Shown piece after piece: positions 1-7,251 of a stretch of DNA of 64,000 nucleotides. The notes beneath the pieces were generated by a model, which did no database searches, had not been told where the DNA came from, and saw nothing but the letters and a program-made list of their open reading frames with translations. The stretch lies in contig JALHMH010000025.1 in assembly GCA_022844165.1 (NCBI GenBank), positions 1 to 64,000 on the forward strand. Direction: 5' to 3'. A program made the position numbers and the translations under genes. Origin of the DNA: Lysobacterales bacterium (GTDB lineage Bacteria > Pseudomonadota > Gammaproteobacteria > Xanthomonadales > SZUA-5). Position 1 is the stretch's first letter, and the number at the start of each line of letters is the position of its first letter.

Positions 1-126
1 CGCCGGTCGTTCAAGTCGGCTCGCGGCATGCCGCGAAAGCCACCGACTTTCACCCTCGTCGCGCCTTGCCTGACGCCGAAATCCATCGGAAATATTGTTC
101 AACTTAATGACGGAACACCGCACTAG
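1..126 (-). repeat. Repeat family B, copy B1 (cut by window edge)
   Basis: Bases 1-126 are the reverse complement of 5081-4956, with only two mismatches in 126 positions. The copy runs off the left end of the window, so its full length is unknown. Its inner end is CTAG at 123-126, and the CTA at 123-125 is the complement of the TAG stop codon of the OmpA-like gene. No open frame within it looks like a real gene. B1 and B2 are inverted relative to each other and enclose about 4.8 kb. Confidence 0.9.
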
Positions 127-1100
127 CGCACACCCTCAATCACCACATCAACACGCCGATTCCTGGCTCGCCCGGCGGCGCTATCGTTACCTGTCACAGG
201 CTGTGCTTCCCCAAGGCCTTTCACGTTCAATCGCCCTGCGTCCGCCCCGAGTGCCACCAGCGCATCGCGCACAGAGGCGGCACGTGCCTCAGACAAGCGT
301 TGGTTTGCGGCATCCGATCCGCGGTCGTCAGTATGCCCCTCGATCAAAACGAGTTGGCCGGGATAGCGGTTGATGAAATCCAGGACCGGCTTTAGCTTGT
401 CGCGCACCTCTGCCTTGAGTGACGACTGGCCGGACGCGAAAAAGACGTCGCCCAGGGTCAGCACCTGACCGCGCTCCGTGGCCGAACTGCGTACCTGCGC
501 GATTTGCAGTTGCAGGCTACGCGTCTGCTCGTTGGCCAGCTCGGCCTCCATTCGTGCCAGCTCCGCTTCCCGCCGTCGCGAATCAGCCAGCCGCCGCGCG
601 CTGTCCGCCTCTTCACGCGCCAGATCGACTTGTTGACCCATCTCCAGGCTGCGCAGGCGTTCCGCATCGACTTCGGCGCGCATGCGCTCGGCTTCTTCGG
701 CACGTGCCAGTGATTGCAGACGCAGCTTCTCGGCCTCAAGTCGCGATAGTTCGGCATCGCGTCGCGTCGCCTCAAGCATGATCGCCTTGCTCTCGTCTTC
801 GAGCGCCTGAAGACGCTGCTGATCCTTTGCCGTCGCCACGGCAGCGTTGAATTGCGCGATCCGCAATTCGGCAATATCTGCAAGGTGGGCGCGCTGATCG
901 CGGTCGTTGGCTGGCGTCGTGCGGATCGCGCTAAGCGCGTCTTCTACGCGCGAGGCTTCAAGTCGAGCCAACTCGCGCGACTGCTCGGAGCTCAGGCTGC
1001 GCCAGTCGCCTTGCAGGCGCTCAAAATCAAGATCGCGCTTTGGCGCTGAGGTGCAGGCGGTCAGAACCAGCGCCAGGATCGAAATCACAGGTCCACGCAT
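123..1100 (-). CDS. OmpA-family outer-membrane lipoprotein
   Basis: A 325-residue protein with a lipoprotein signal (MRGPVISILALVLTAC, lipobox LTAC), so it is expected to be acylated and carried to the outer membrane. The middle (about residues 40-200) is a long Ala/Glu/Arg-rich coiled coil. The C-terminal ~110 residues form an OmpA-like peptidoglycan-binding domain with IEGHTDDRGSDAANQRLSEARA and the late arginine-rich NRRVDVVI. The role inferred is tethering the outer membrane to the cell wall. It is the second gene of an operon: the upstream DUF4398-type lipoprotein stops and this gene starts in a TGATG overlap. A GTG one codon upstream (1103) is an alternative start. The stop codon lies in the end of a dispersed repeat. 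Confidence 0.88.
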   Translation of the reverse strand: MRGPVISILALVLTACTSAPKRDLDFERLQGDWRSLSSEQSRELARLEASRVEDALSAIRTTPANDRDQRAHLADIAELRIAQFNAAVATAKDQQRLQALEDESKAIMLEATRRDAELSRLEAEKLRLQSLARAEEAERMRAEVDAERLRSLEMGQQVDLAREEADSARRLADSRRREAELARMEAELANEQTRSLQLQIAQVRSSATERGQVLTLGDVFFASGQSSLKAEVRDKLKPVLDFINRYPGQLVLIEGHTDDRGSDAANQRLSEARAASVRDALVALGADAGRLNVKGLGEAQPVTGNDSAAGRARNRRVDVVIEGVR

Positions 1101-1468
1101 CACAGCGACTCCCCGCCCAGCAACTCGCGACGCAATTTTGCGATGGCTGCCTCTTTGCTCTGCACCTCGCCGCGCAAACGAGCGCTGGTCGCTTTGCTGG
1201 CGGCGAGTTCGGCGCGCGCCGCAGTCAATTCCAGCCGGCGTTTTGCTGCCAGATGCTCACGTTCGGCAAGTAGTATTCGTGCGCGACTGAGGTCCTCGCC
1301 TGCAATGCGAAAGTCGACAGGGGCCAGATCCGCGGCATTGGCGCGTTCCGCCGTTGCGATGGCGGCGACCGCACGATCCAGTTCCAACTGCGGAACCGGC
1401 GTGCTGGCACACGCGTTGAGCACCAGGATCGAACCGAACAGCAAACTTCTTTTGGCGACTTCAAACAT
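1100..1468 (-). CDS. DUF4398-type lipoprotein
   Basis: A 122-residue protein beginning MFEVAKRSLLFGSILVLNAC, a lipoprotein signal with lipobox LNAC. The mature part is almost entirely helical and rich in Ala, Arg and Glu (residues about 30-120), with the pattern of DUF4398 proteins that precede OmpA-type genes. Start 1468 is favoured because AAAGGTG lies at the right distance upstream and because the signal peptide begins there; the longer frame upstream has neither. It overlaps the OmpA-like gene by one base, so the two are probably translated together and may form one envelope assembly. The biochemical role is unknown. Confidence 0.75.
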   Translation of the reverse strand: MFEVAKRSLLFGSILVLNACASTPVPQLELDRAVAAIATAERANAADLAPVDFRIAGEDLSRARILLAEREHLAAKRRLELTAARAELAASKATSARLRGEVQSKEAAIAKLRRELLGGESL

Positions 1469-1568
1469 CAGGACACACCTTTCATCATTCTTGCTTGTAT
1501 TGTGAGCAGCGCGGGTGACCATCGCAAGCTGCGCAAACGTCCAGAGCGCAAAATGTAAAGGAGTCGAC

Positions 1569-2678
1569 ATGGATATTGGCTACTTCTTGAAACTCATGAC
1601 CGAGAAGAACGCCTCGGACATGTTCCTGACCACTGGCGCGCCAGTGAACATCAAGGTAGAGGGCAAGCTCTATCCGCTCGGCAACACGGGTTTGCCAACC
1701 GGGATGGTCAAGAAGATCGCCTACTCGTTGATGGACGAAGGCCAGGTGCCTGCGTTTGAGCGGGATCTGGAACTCAACCTGGCCATTGCGGTCAAGGATG
1801 CGGGGCGATTCCGTATCAATGTTTTCAAACAACGCGGTGAAGTTGGCATGGTGATCCGCGCCATCAAGAGCGAGATCCCAAGCTTCGAGAACTTAAAGCT
1901 GCCGCCCATCTTGAAGGACCTCATCGTAGAACCGCGAGGCTTAATCCTGATGGTTGGCGCGACTGGATCAGGCAAGAGTTCGACGCTTGCGGCAATGATC
2001 GACTACCGCAACGTGACCACAGCCGGTCACATTCTGACCATTGAGGACCCTATCGAGTTCTTGCACCGGCACAAAAAATCGATCGTCAATCAACGCGAGG
2101 TCGGCTTGGATACACGCAGCTACCACGACGCATTGAAGAATGCGATGCGTGAGGCCCCGGACGTGATCATGATCGGTGAGATTCTGGACACCGAGACGAT
2201 GGAAGCGGCCATTGCCTTCTCGGAAACCGGGCATTTGTGTCTCTCGACGTTGCATTCCAACAATGCCGATCAAACCATGGAGCGCATTCTCAACTTCTTC
2301 CCGGAGAGCGCACACAAGAACGTCTTGATGAATCTGTCGCTGAACCTGCGCGCAATCGTCAGTCAGCGTCTGGTGGTTGGGAAAGACGGGCGCCGCCTGC
2401 CAGCGGTGGAAATCTTGCTCAATACGCCGTTGATACGCGACATGATCCGTCGCGGCCAGATTCACGAGCTGAAGGAAGCCATGGATCGATCGTTGGCCGA
2501 AGGCATGCAGACCTTCGATCAATCGCTCTTTCGATTGTACAAGGAAGGCAAAATCGAACTCGAAGAGGCGTTGCGCAAAGCCGATTCGCGCGATGGGCTC
2601 GCACTCAAGATCCGGCTCTCCGAAGGCAGCAGTTCAGCAGATAACCCCGATCCTTACTTCGATCACACACAGTTCTAA
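1569..2678 (+). CDS. pilU: Type IV pilus retraction ATPase PilU
   Basis: A 369-residue hexameric secretion ATPase of the PilT/PilU family, which powers pilus retraction from the cytoplasmic side. Walker A is GATGSGKSS (about residue 137), followed by the Asp box, Walker B (DVIMIGEILD) and His box (HLCLSTLHSNNADQ). The AIAFSETGH stretch and the acidic, proline-containing C-terminal tail fit PilU better than PilT. AAAGGAG at 5-nt spacing sets the start at 1569. No pilT or other pilus gene is in the window, so this is a stand-alone locus. One oddity: the normally conserved GE(I/M)RD reads GEILD, with Leu in place of Arg. Confidence 0.9.
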   Translation: MDIGYFLKLMTEKNASDMFLTTGAPVNIKVEGKLYPLGNTGLPTGMVKKIAYSLMDEGQVPAFERDLELNLAIAVKDAGRFRINVFKQRGEVGMVIRAIKSEIPSFENLKLPPILKDLIVEPRGLILMVGATGSGKSSTLAAMIDYRNVTTAGHILTIEDPIEFLHRHKKSIVNQREVGLDTRSYHDALKNAMREAPDVIMIGEILDTETMEAAIAFSETGHLCLSTLHSNNADQTMERILNFFPESAHKNVLMNLSLNLRAIVSQRLVVGKDGRRLPAVEILLNTPLIRDMIRRGQIHELKEAMDRSLAEGMQTFDQSLFRLYKEGKIELEEALRKADSRDGLALKIRLSEGSSSADNPDPYFDHTQF

Positions 2679-2745
2679 GGAGGCTTCGCCTCAGTGCGAC
2701 GAGCATTGTCGGGTCCGTCTGATCCCGTTTCAGCGACAACCCAGC
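2677..2745 (-). repeat. Repeat family A, degenerate copy A4
   Basis: Directly after the pilU stop codon, the reverse strand of family A can be followed: GGAGGCTTCGCCTCAG, then CGAGCATTG, then a diverged stretch ending in ACAACCC. These blocks appear in the same order and spacing as in the better copies at 4729 and 37232. The remaining bases to yajQ (2746-2921) show no gene. Confidence 0.6.
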
Positions 2746-2921
2746 GCCCGGCATTCCTGGCTCAGCAGCGCTGGCGCAGGGCGTCAGGCTCGGCATACAC
2801 GTCTTTCCCGCTCCACCAACAACACCAGGTGCCGATCGGAGGTTGTTCTTGAAAGGCGACAGATTTCCCAATCCCCAACCCACATCCGCCTGACCATCCA
2901 TCCACTTCGCCGCTATCACCT

Positions 2922-3404
2922 ATGCCCAGCTTCGACACCGTGTCCGAACTCGATCACCACGAAGTGCAAAACGCCGTGGATCAGGCCAATCGAGAGCTGC
3001 AAAACCGATTCGATTTCCGTGGTTCAGGCGCTGTGTTCGAGCGTGAAGAGTGGGTTTTGACCATGAAAGCGCCGAGTGATTTCCAGTTAAAGCAGATGCT
3101 GGAAATCCTCAAACCGCGCCTGATTGCCCGCGGCATCGACGCGCGCTGTCTGGACGTTGCCGAGCCCGAGGTCAATCTTGCGAGCGCAAGACAGCGCGTC
3201 ACACTTAAGCAGGGCATCGATCAGAAAGTCGCCAAAGACCTGATCAAACGCATGAAGGACGCCAAGCTCAAGGTCGAAGCGCAAATCAACGGCGAAAAAC
3301 TGCGCGTCACCGCAAAGAAGCGCGACGACCTCCAGGCGGCTATCGCATTGATGAAGGCGTCGGAAGTCGAATTGCCGCTTCAGTTCAACAACTTTCGCGA
3401 TTAG
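2922..3404 (+). CDS. yajQ: YajQ family nucleotide-binding protein
   Basis: A 160-residue full-length member of the YajQ/UPF0234 family, recognisable from MPSFDTVSELDHHEVQNAV at the N-terminus, NRFDFRGS, and the end VELPLQFNNFRD. The family folds as two ferredoxin-like domains and binds nucleotides or RNA; in Xanthomonas a homologue is described as a cyclic-di-GMP-responsive regulator, but which function applies here cannot be read from sequence. It is followed after 4 bases by arfB and then an acyltransferase, probably one transcript. A degenerate repeat lies upstream, between pilU and this gene. Confidence 0.93.
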   Translation: MPSFDTVSELDHHEVQNAVDQANRELQNRFDFRGSGAVFEREEWVLTMKAPSDFQLKQMLEILKPRLIARGIDARCLDVAEPEVNLASARQRVTLKQGIDQKVAKDLIKRMKDAKLKVEAQINGEKLRVTAKKRDDLQAAIALMKASEVELPLQFNNFRD

Positions 3405-3408
3405 CCCG

Positions 3409-3834
3409 ATGCCCGCCTACGAAGTCATACCCGGTGTGCTGATCGATGATCACGAGCTGATCGAGCGCTTCGTGCGGTCCTCCGGCCCCGGCGGGCAGAA
3501 CGTCAACAAGGTCTCGACAGCCGTCGAGTTGCGATTTGCGATCGCGCCGTCGCGCTTACCCGAGTGGTTGAAGACCAGACTGTTCGCGCTGCGCGATCGC
3601 CGCCTGACCAACGACGGCGAACTGGTCATCGAAGCCCAGCGGTTTCGGACCCTTGAGCGCAACCGGGCCGATGCTCGCGAGCGGTTGCTGGCGCTCATCC
3701 GTGGTCAAACCGTGGAGCGCAAGAAGCGTGTTGCCACGGCACCCACACGAGCATCGCAGCGTCGCCGTGTCGACGCCAAGAAGGCGCGCGCGGGCGTCAA
3801 ACGTCTGCGCGCCAGGACTGAGATCGACGAATGA
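3409..3834 (+). CDS. arfB: Alternative ribosome-rescue factor ArfB (peptidyl-tRNA hydrolase)
   Basis: A 141-residue protein with a release-factor catalytic domain: SSGPGGQNVNKVSTAVELRF carries the GGQ motif that hydrolyses peptidyl-tRNA. The C-terminal ~35 residues are a Lys/Arg-rich tail (KKRVATAPTRASQRRRVDAKK), which in ArfB enters the empty mRNA channel of stalled ribosomes. Length and organisation match E. coli YaeJ. There is no codon-recognition domain, which separates it from RF1/RF2. It lies 4 bases after yajQ and overlaps the next gene by ATGA. Confidence 0.93.
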   Translation: MPAYEVIPGVLIDDHELIERFVRSSGPGGQNVNKVSTAVELRFAIAPSRLPEWLKTRLFALRDRRLTNDGELVIEAQRFRTLERNRADARERLLALIRGQTVERKKRVATAPTRASQRRRVDAKKARAGVKRLRARTEIDE

Positions 3835-4430
3835 ACAAGTTTCTGGCGCTGCAGGCAGCGATGCCGACCATCGAAGGTCAGTTACCGATGCGCTGGATTG
3901 GGCGGGCAGTGACGGCCTTTAGTGTTTGGCGAGTCGTCGGTGAGTTCCCGAACCTGCCCAGGTTGGTGGCGATAGCGGCGCCGCACAGCTCGCTTTGGGA
4001 TGGTTTTTTCGGCATCAGTGCCGCCTATACGATGGGCGTGCGAGCAACCTGGATGGGTAAGGACACGTTGTTCAAAGGGCCCTTTGGTGGGCTCCTGAGC
4101 GCGCTGGGGGGCATACCCACCGACCGGACCAATGCGCGAGGCGCAGTCGGGCAGATGTCGGATTTGATCCGGCAGCGAGAGCGGCTCTGGCTTTTTTTAG
4201 CGCCGGAAGGCACACGCCGGCCGGTCGACAAGTGGCGTACCGGTTTTTGGCACATCGCGCGCGAGGCTGGCGTGCCCATCCTGCCCTGCGCTTTCGATTG
4301 GCCAGAGCGTTGTGTCCATGTTCTGCCGTTGTTCTACCCCACCGATGATTGCGCGGCGGACATGCGCGACTTGTATCGGATCTACGAGCCTTTCCTCGGC
4401 AAAAACGGTAAGCGCGCAGTGCCGGTTTAA
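3831..4430 (+). CDS. PlsC-family lysophospholipid acyltransferase
   Basis: A 199-residue protein with the glycerolipid acyltransferase signature: HSSLWD (the HX4D catalytic motif, about residue 46), a GIPTDR substrate-contact block, and APEGTR. Such enzymes transfer an acyl chain to lysophospholipids or related lipids at the inner membrane. It is short for the family and begins almost directly with the catalytic region, with no clear N-terminal transmembrane helix. Its ATG overlaps the arfB stop (ATGA), implying translational coupling although the functions are unrelated. The exact substrate cannot be predicted. Confidence 0.82.
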   Translation: MNKFLALQAAMPTIEGQLPMRWIGRAVTAFSVWRVVGEFPNLPRLVAIAAPHSSLWDGFFGISAAYTMGVRATWMGKDTLFKGPFGGLLSALGGIPTDRTNARGAVGQMSDLIRQRERLWLFLAPEGTRRPVDKWRTGFWHIAREAGVPILPCAFDWPERCVHVLPLFYPTDDCAADMRDLYRIYEPFLGKNGKRAVPV

Positions 4431-4492
4431 TGTCAACGCAGCGCCTGGTACTGCGTTGGAAACGACAATCGAAGACCAACCTGGAGTCAGCC

Positions 4493-4732
4493 ATGAAGAC
4501 CGTAGGAATTATCTCCGCCCTGGTTGCAGCCGCCGCCCTGGGTGCAATCGCTACGTATGCAGTTGCGGATCAACCGCGGATGCAGGCAGCGCTCAACCAC
4601 CTCGAAGCGGCCGAACGCGATCTGGAAGCGGCGACGCCAGACAAAGGCGGACACCGAGTAGAAGCGCTACGCCTGGTGCGGGCCGCGCAGTCTGAAATCC
4701 GCAAAGGCATTCGTCACGACCGGCGACACTAG
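4493..4732 (+). CDS. Small exported helical protein
   Basis: A 79-residue protein with an N-terminal hydrophobic signal or anchor (MKTVGIISALVAAAALGAIA) and a mature helical part with ALNHLEAAERDLEAATPDKG and RALRLVRAAQ-like repeats ending in RHDRRH. Similar small periplasmic proteins with a GGHR turn between two helices occur in many proteobacteria; their function is not known to me. Start 4493 is preferred over 4430 because GGAG precedes it and the signal peptide starts there. The TAG stop codon is part of the CTAG that opens repeat copy A1. Confidence 0.7.
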   Translation: MKTVGIISALVAAAALGAIATYAVADQPRMQAALNHLEAAERDLEAATPDKGGHRVEALRLVRAAQSEIRKGIRHDRRH

Positions 4733-4910
4733 AGTCCTTGATGAAGCTGGATCTTGTCATTTGAGTCTGTTTCTTAGGAGCGGCTTTGGCTTTGGCAGCC
4801 CCCTTAAATTAAGGGGGCGATCGAGCGCGCAGCGCTCGATGGGGGTTGTGGCAAGTACGGTGTCTGGCGAAGCCAGCAATGCTCGGCGGTCTGAGGCGAA
4901 GCCTCGCTAG
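4729..4910 (+). repeat. Repeat family A, copy A1, CTAG to CTAG
   Basis: A 182-bp intergenic element that starts with CTAGAGTCCTTGATGAAGC and ends with GCCTCGCTAG. The copy at 37232-37403 has the same two ends. It contains three hairpins: CCCCCTTA/TAAGGGGG (4799-4817), ATCGAGCGC/GCGCTCGAT, and GAGGC-GAA-GCCTC. The first hairpin shows a compensatory A-T to G-C change against copy A2. No ORF fits it. It is likely a small non-autonomous repeat of the REP/MITE kind; the mobilising enzyme is not in the window. Confidence 0.88.
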
Positions 4911-4915
4911 CACGT

Positions 4916-4950
4916 TGTTGAGAAACGCACTTCCTGTGCGTTTCTCAACA
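4916..4950. repeat. Perfect 15-bp inverted repeat between repeats A1 and B2
   Basis: TGTTGAGAAACGCAC (4916-4930) and GTGCGTTTCTCAACA (4936-4950) are perfect complements around a 5-base loop TTCCT. There is no adjacent T-run, so it is not a typical intrinsic terminator for either strand, although it could fold in either transcript. It is bounded by CTAG at 4907-4910 and 4956-4959, so it looks like a third small CTAG-delimited unit in a tandem block. Confidence 0.85.
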
Positions 4951-4954
4951 GCCT

Positions 4955-5172
4955 GCTAGTGTGGTGTTCCGTGATTAAGTTGAACAATATTTCCGATGGA
5001 TTTCGGCGTCAGGCAAGGCGCGACGAGGGTGAAAGTCGGTGGCTTTCGCGGCATGCCGCGAGCCGACTTGAACGACCGGCGGCTGCGCCGCCGGGCCGGA
5101 CGACATAGCTCTTCTATGGCGACGAGAAGCAACGCTGCATGGGGTCGAAAGACGCGGAAATAGCGTGGCATT
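4955..5172 (+). repeat. Repeat family B, copy B2
   Basis: A roughly 215-bp intergenic element. Its first 126 bases match B1 at 1-126 (124 identical, opposite orientation). It opens with CTAGTGTGGTGTTCCG and contains GGCGGCTGCGCCGCCGGGCC and CATAGCTCTTCTATGG. The right end is only estimated, as B1 is cut by the window edge. Short frames across it have no start signals or recognisable product. Together with A1 and the hairpin it fills the 455 bp between the small exported protein and the peroxiredoxin-like gene. Confidence 0.85.
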
Positions 5173-5187
5173 CAAACCGCGCCAGCA

Positions 5188-5832
5188 CTACCTCAATGCC
5201 CGACCCGCGTCGCCGGATGACACAGCTTCAAGTGCGGCCTGGATCAGGCCAAGCGGCACGCGAGTTCGGTAGTCGGGGTTGACGTACGAGAACTGCACAA
5301 TGCCGGCAGCGTCGATGACAAAAACACTGGGTACCGGCAGCGCATAGTGCTGTTCGCCGCTGGCAGCCGCAAGATCGATGCCGTAACCCTTGTAGGTCTC
5401 GCGGGTCTTTTCATCGACCACAAAGCCAATGCCAAAGGCGCGCATCGCTTCGCCTTTGGCATCCGACAAGATGGTGAAGTCGATGTCGCCTTTTTCCAGC
5501 GTCTTGCCGATCTCGGCCGCGCTGTCCGGGCTGATGGCGATGAGCTTGGCGCCGTGGCGCGAGAGGTCAGGATCGAGCTTGCGTAGCTCGCTCAACTGCA
5601 CGTTGCAAAATGGACACCAGCCACCACGATAGAACACCAGCACCGTGGGTTTGCCGTCCATCGCCGCCTTGAGCGTGATCGCGGCGCCGTCCAGGTCGCG
5701 CATGGCGACATCCGGCGCAGCGCCACTGAGCAGCATCGGACGCACGGCCTCCGGCGCGGCGGCAAAATCGGCGCTCAAGCGCGGTGAAGAGGCCGCCAGC
5801 ACCAAGGCAACGGCAAATGCAGTATGGAACAT
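5188..5832 (-). CDS. Exported peroxiredoxin-like (AhpC/TSA-fold) protein
   Basis: A 214-residue thioredoxin-fold protein with an N-terminal signal peptide (MFHTAFAVALVLAASSPRLS). The motif GGWCPFC places Cys73 and Cys76 in a CPFC redox centre, as in the AhpC/TSA peroxiredoxin-like branch that carries two close cysteines. It probably reduces peroxides or disulfides in the periplasm. GAAGGAAG precedes the ATG at 5832, which rules out the slightly longer start at 5847. It follows the ECF sigma factor and DUF3379 genes on the same strand with 55 bases between, so it is likely their downstream partner and possibly a target. Confidence 0.85.
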   Translation of the reverse strand: MFHTAFAVALVLAASSPRLSADFAAAPEAVRPMLLSGAAPDVAMRDLDGAAITLKAAMDGKPTVLVFYRGGWCPFCNVQLSELRKLDPDLSRHGAKLIAISPDSAAEIGKTLEKGDIDFTILSDAKGEAMRAFGIGFVVDEKTRETYKGYGIDLAAASGEQHYALPVPSVFVIDAAGIVQFSYVNPDYRTRVPLGLIQAALEAVSSGDAGRALR

Positions 5833-5887
5833 AGAATCTTCCTTCAATGGTCAGCGGTTGAGCGCTTTGGGTCCGTCATGCGCGAGA

Positions 5888-6610
5888 TCATCGGCTTCCA
5901 CCGGCGACCATCGGCGCCGGACCGGCGTCATAAAACAAGGTTTCGATCGTGTCAAAATCGCGATCGCTCTCTGCCAGTAAAATCACCGCGCCGGAAACGT
6001 ACGGCATAGAGCGCGCGGCAACGCCGGATACCTTGACGTCGAGACGCTCGGCCGTACGATCGGGAATGAGCAGCGCCGTGACCGGACCAGACCTGGCGCG
6101 AATCACCATATGCAACGTCATGAAATCGTCGACGGGACAGCGCATCAAATAGCTCAACGGCAGGCGCTCGCCTTCCACCTTGAGGCCGGCTGTGGCAAAA
6201 GCGCGTTCGATCAATGGCGCAGGAACACGCTCGGTGCGCGTCAGCGCAAATGGCTCGTGGCTCAAATGCGCAACCGATGCCTGAATCATACGTTCGGTAC
6301 GACCGTCCATCGCACCGCGATTCCAGAGCACCGTGGCCAGTAACGCACTTGCGGCCAGTGCTGCAATCAGCCAGGGCGCGTGACGCTTAGGTGTCGAACG
6401 TCGCTCATTGGCAAGGCGGCCGAGCAACCGGTCTTCGAGGCCTGGAGGTATCGGCACAGCGAGCGCGGCGACAATGTCCTGATCGAATTGCCGCGCGTCA
6501 CGCAACGCCTGTTGAGCCTCCGGCCCAAGCGAGGCGCCCACCGCATCGAGTTGCGGATCGGCAGGGTCGGTCGAGAGCGCTCGACGAAACTCAATATAGT
6601 TCACGGACAT
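5888..6610 (-). CDS. DUF3379-type anti-sigma factor candidate
   Basis: A 240-residue protein with a cytoplasmic N-terminus (1-78), one transmembrane segment (about 79-98, APWLIAALAASALLATVLW) and a periplasmic C-terminal domain. This layout, with a helical LxxxPxDxxL-type start and its position directly after an ECF sigma gene with a 20-base overlap, matches DUF3379 proteins. These are presumed to bind the sigma factor at the membrane and release it on stress. The membership is from overall pattern rather than one decisive motif. Translation is probably coupled to the sigma factor. Confidence 0.75.
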   Translation of the reverse strand: MSVNYIEFRRALSTDPADPQLDAVGASLGPEAQQALRDARQFDQDIVAALAVPIPPGLEDRLLGRLANERRSTPKRHAPWLIAALAASALLATVLWNRGAMDGRTERMIQASVAHLSHEPFALTRTERVPAPLIERAFATAGLKVEGERLPLSYLMRCPVDDFMTLHMVIRARSGPVTALLIPDRTAERLDVKVSGVAARSMPYVSGAVILLAESDRDFDTIETLFYDAGPAPMVAGGSR

Positions 6611-7103
6611 TCCCCATCGGCTCTGCGCGCAACAGCGCTTTCAATTTCGCCCGAGCACGAAACACCTGTGTCATGACGGCTTGCGAGGTCGTTCCGAGCT
6701 GCTCGGCGATCTCTTCGCAACTAAAACCGCCCACCAATTGCATCAGCAGCGGTTCGCGGTACTTTGGCTCGATGCGCCCGATGGCATCGCGCATCTCCTG
6801 TACCTCGGTGAGCGCGTGCGCAGTTGGCGCATCTGTGTCTTCGATCACGACGTCCTGGATATCGTCGATCGGCGGAACCTTGCGCTCAAAAAGTCGCGCG
6901 TGTTCGCGACGTATGATCGTGAACAGCCAGGCCTTCGCTGCCTTTTCGTCGCGCAAATCGGTACGCGAGCGCCAGGCGCGCAAATAGGCTTCCTGCACCA
7001 CATCCTGGGCGATGCCTTCATCTTTGGCCAACCAAAACGCGAACCGGTACGCATCAGCGGCATAACGGCGAACGAAGGCATCGAAGGCAGCAACGTCAGA
7101 CAT
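6591..7103 (-). CDS. ECF-type RNA polymerase sigma factor
   Basis: A 170-residue sigma factor with region 2 (FDAFVRRYAADAYRFAFWL, EDVVQEAYLRAWR-like, AKAWLFTIIRRE) and region 4 (IEPKYREPLLMQLVGGFSCE, with the helix-turn-helix IAEQLGTTSQAVMTQVFRAR). There is no region 1 or 3, as expected for the extracytoplasmic-function class. Start 7103 is preferred; the frame extends to 7184 without a conserved sequence. The gene opens an operon with a membrane anti-sigma candidate and a periplasmic redox protein, pointing to envelope oxidative or thiol stress as the likely signal. No confident autoregulatory promoter could be fixed upstream. Confidence 0.92.
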   Translation of the reverse strand: MSDVAAFDAFVRRYAADAYRFAFWLAKDEGIAQDVVQEAYLRAWRSRTDLRDEKAAKAWLFTIIRREHARLFERKVPPIDDIQDVVIEDTDAPTAHALTEVQEMRDAIGRIEPKYREPLLMQLVGGFSCEEIAEQLGTTSQAVMTQVFRARAKLKALLRAEPMGNVRELY

Positions 7104-7251
7104 AGCGTTCGGGCAATCTAATCGGCGGACTTCGCCACAGTGAGTAAGACCTCGAAAGCGGCAACATGCTTTCAGGCGTTTCAAGGGCCAGCGTGGTGAT
7201 TTACGCTATTCAGGACATAAAACCACGACTTTTTCCATGGCAAGGTTGCAA

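Noticed and set aside
7104..7200. A TGAAAC-type ECF promoter in front of the first ECF sigma gene
   Set aside because: A TGAAAC is present on the minus strand (near 7168), but no convincing -10 partner at the proper distance, so the call would be a guess.
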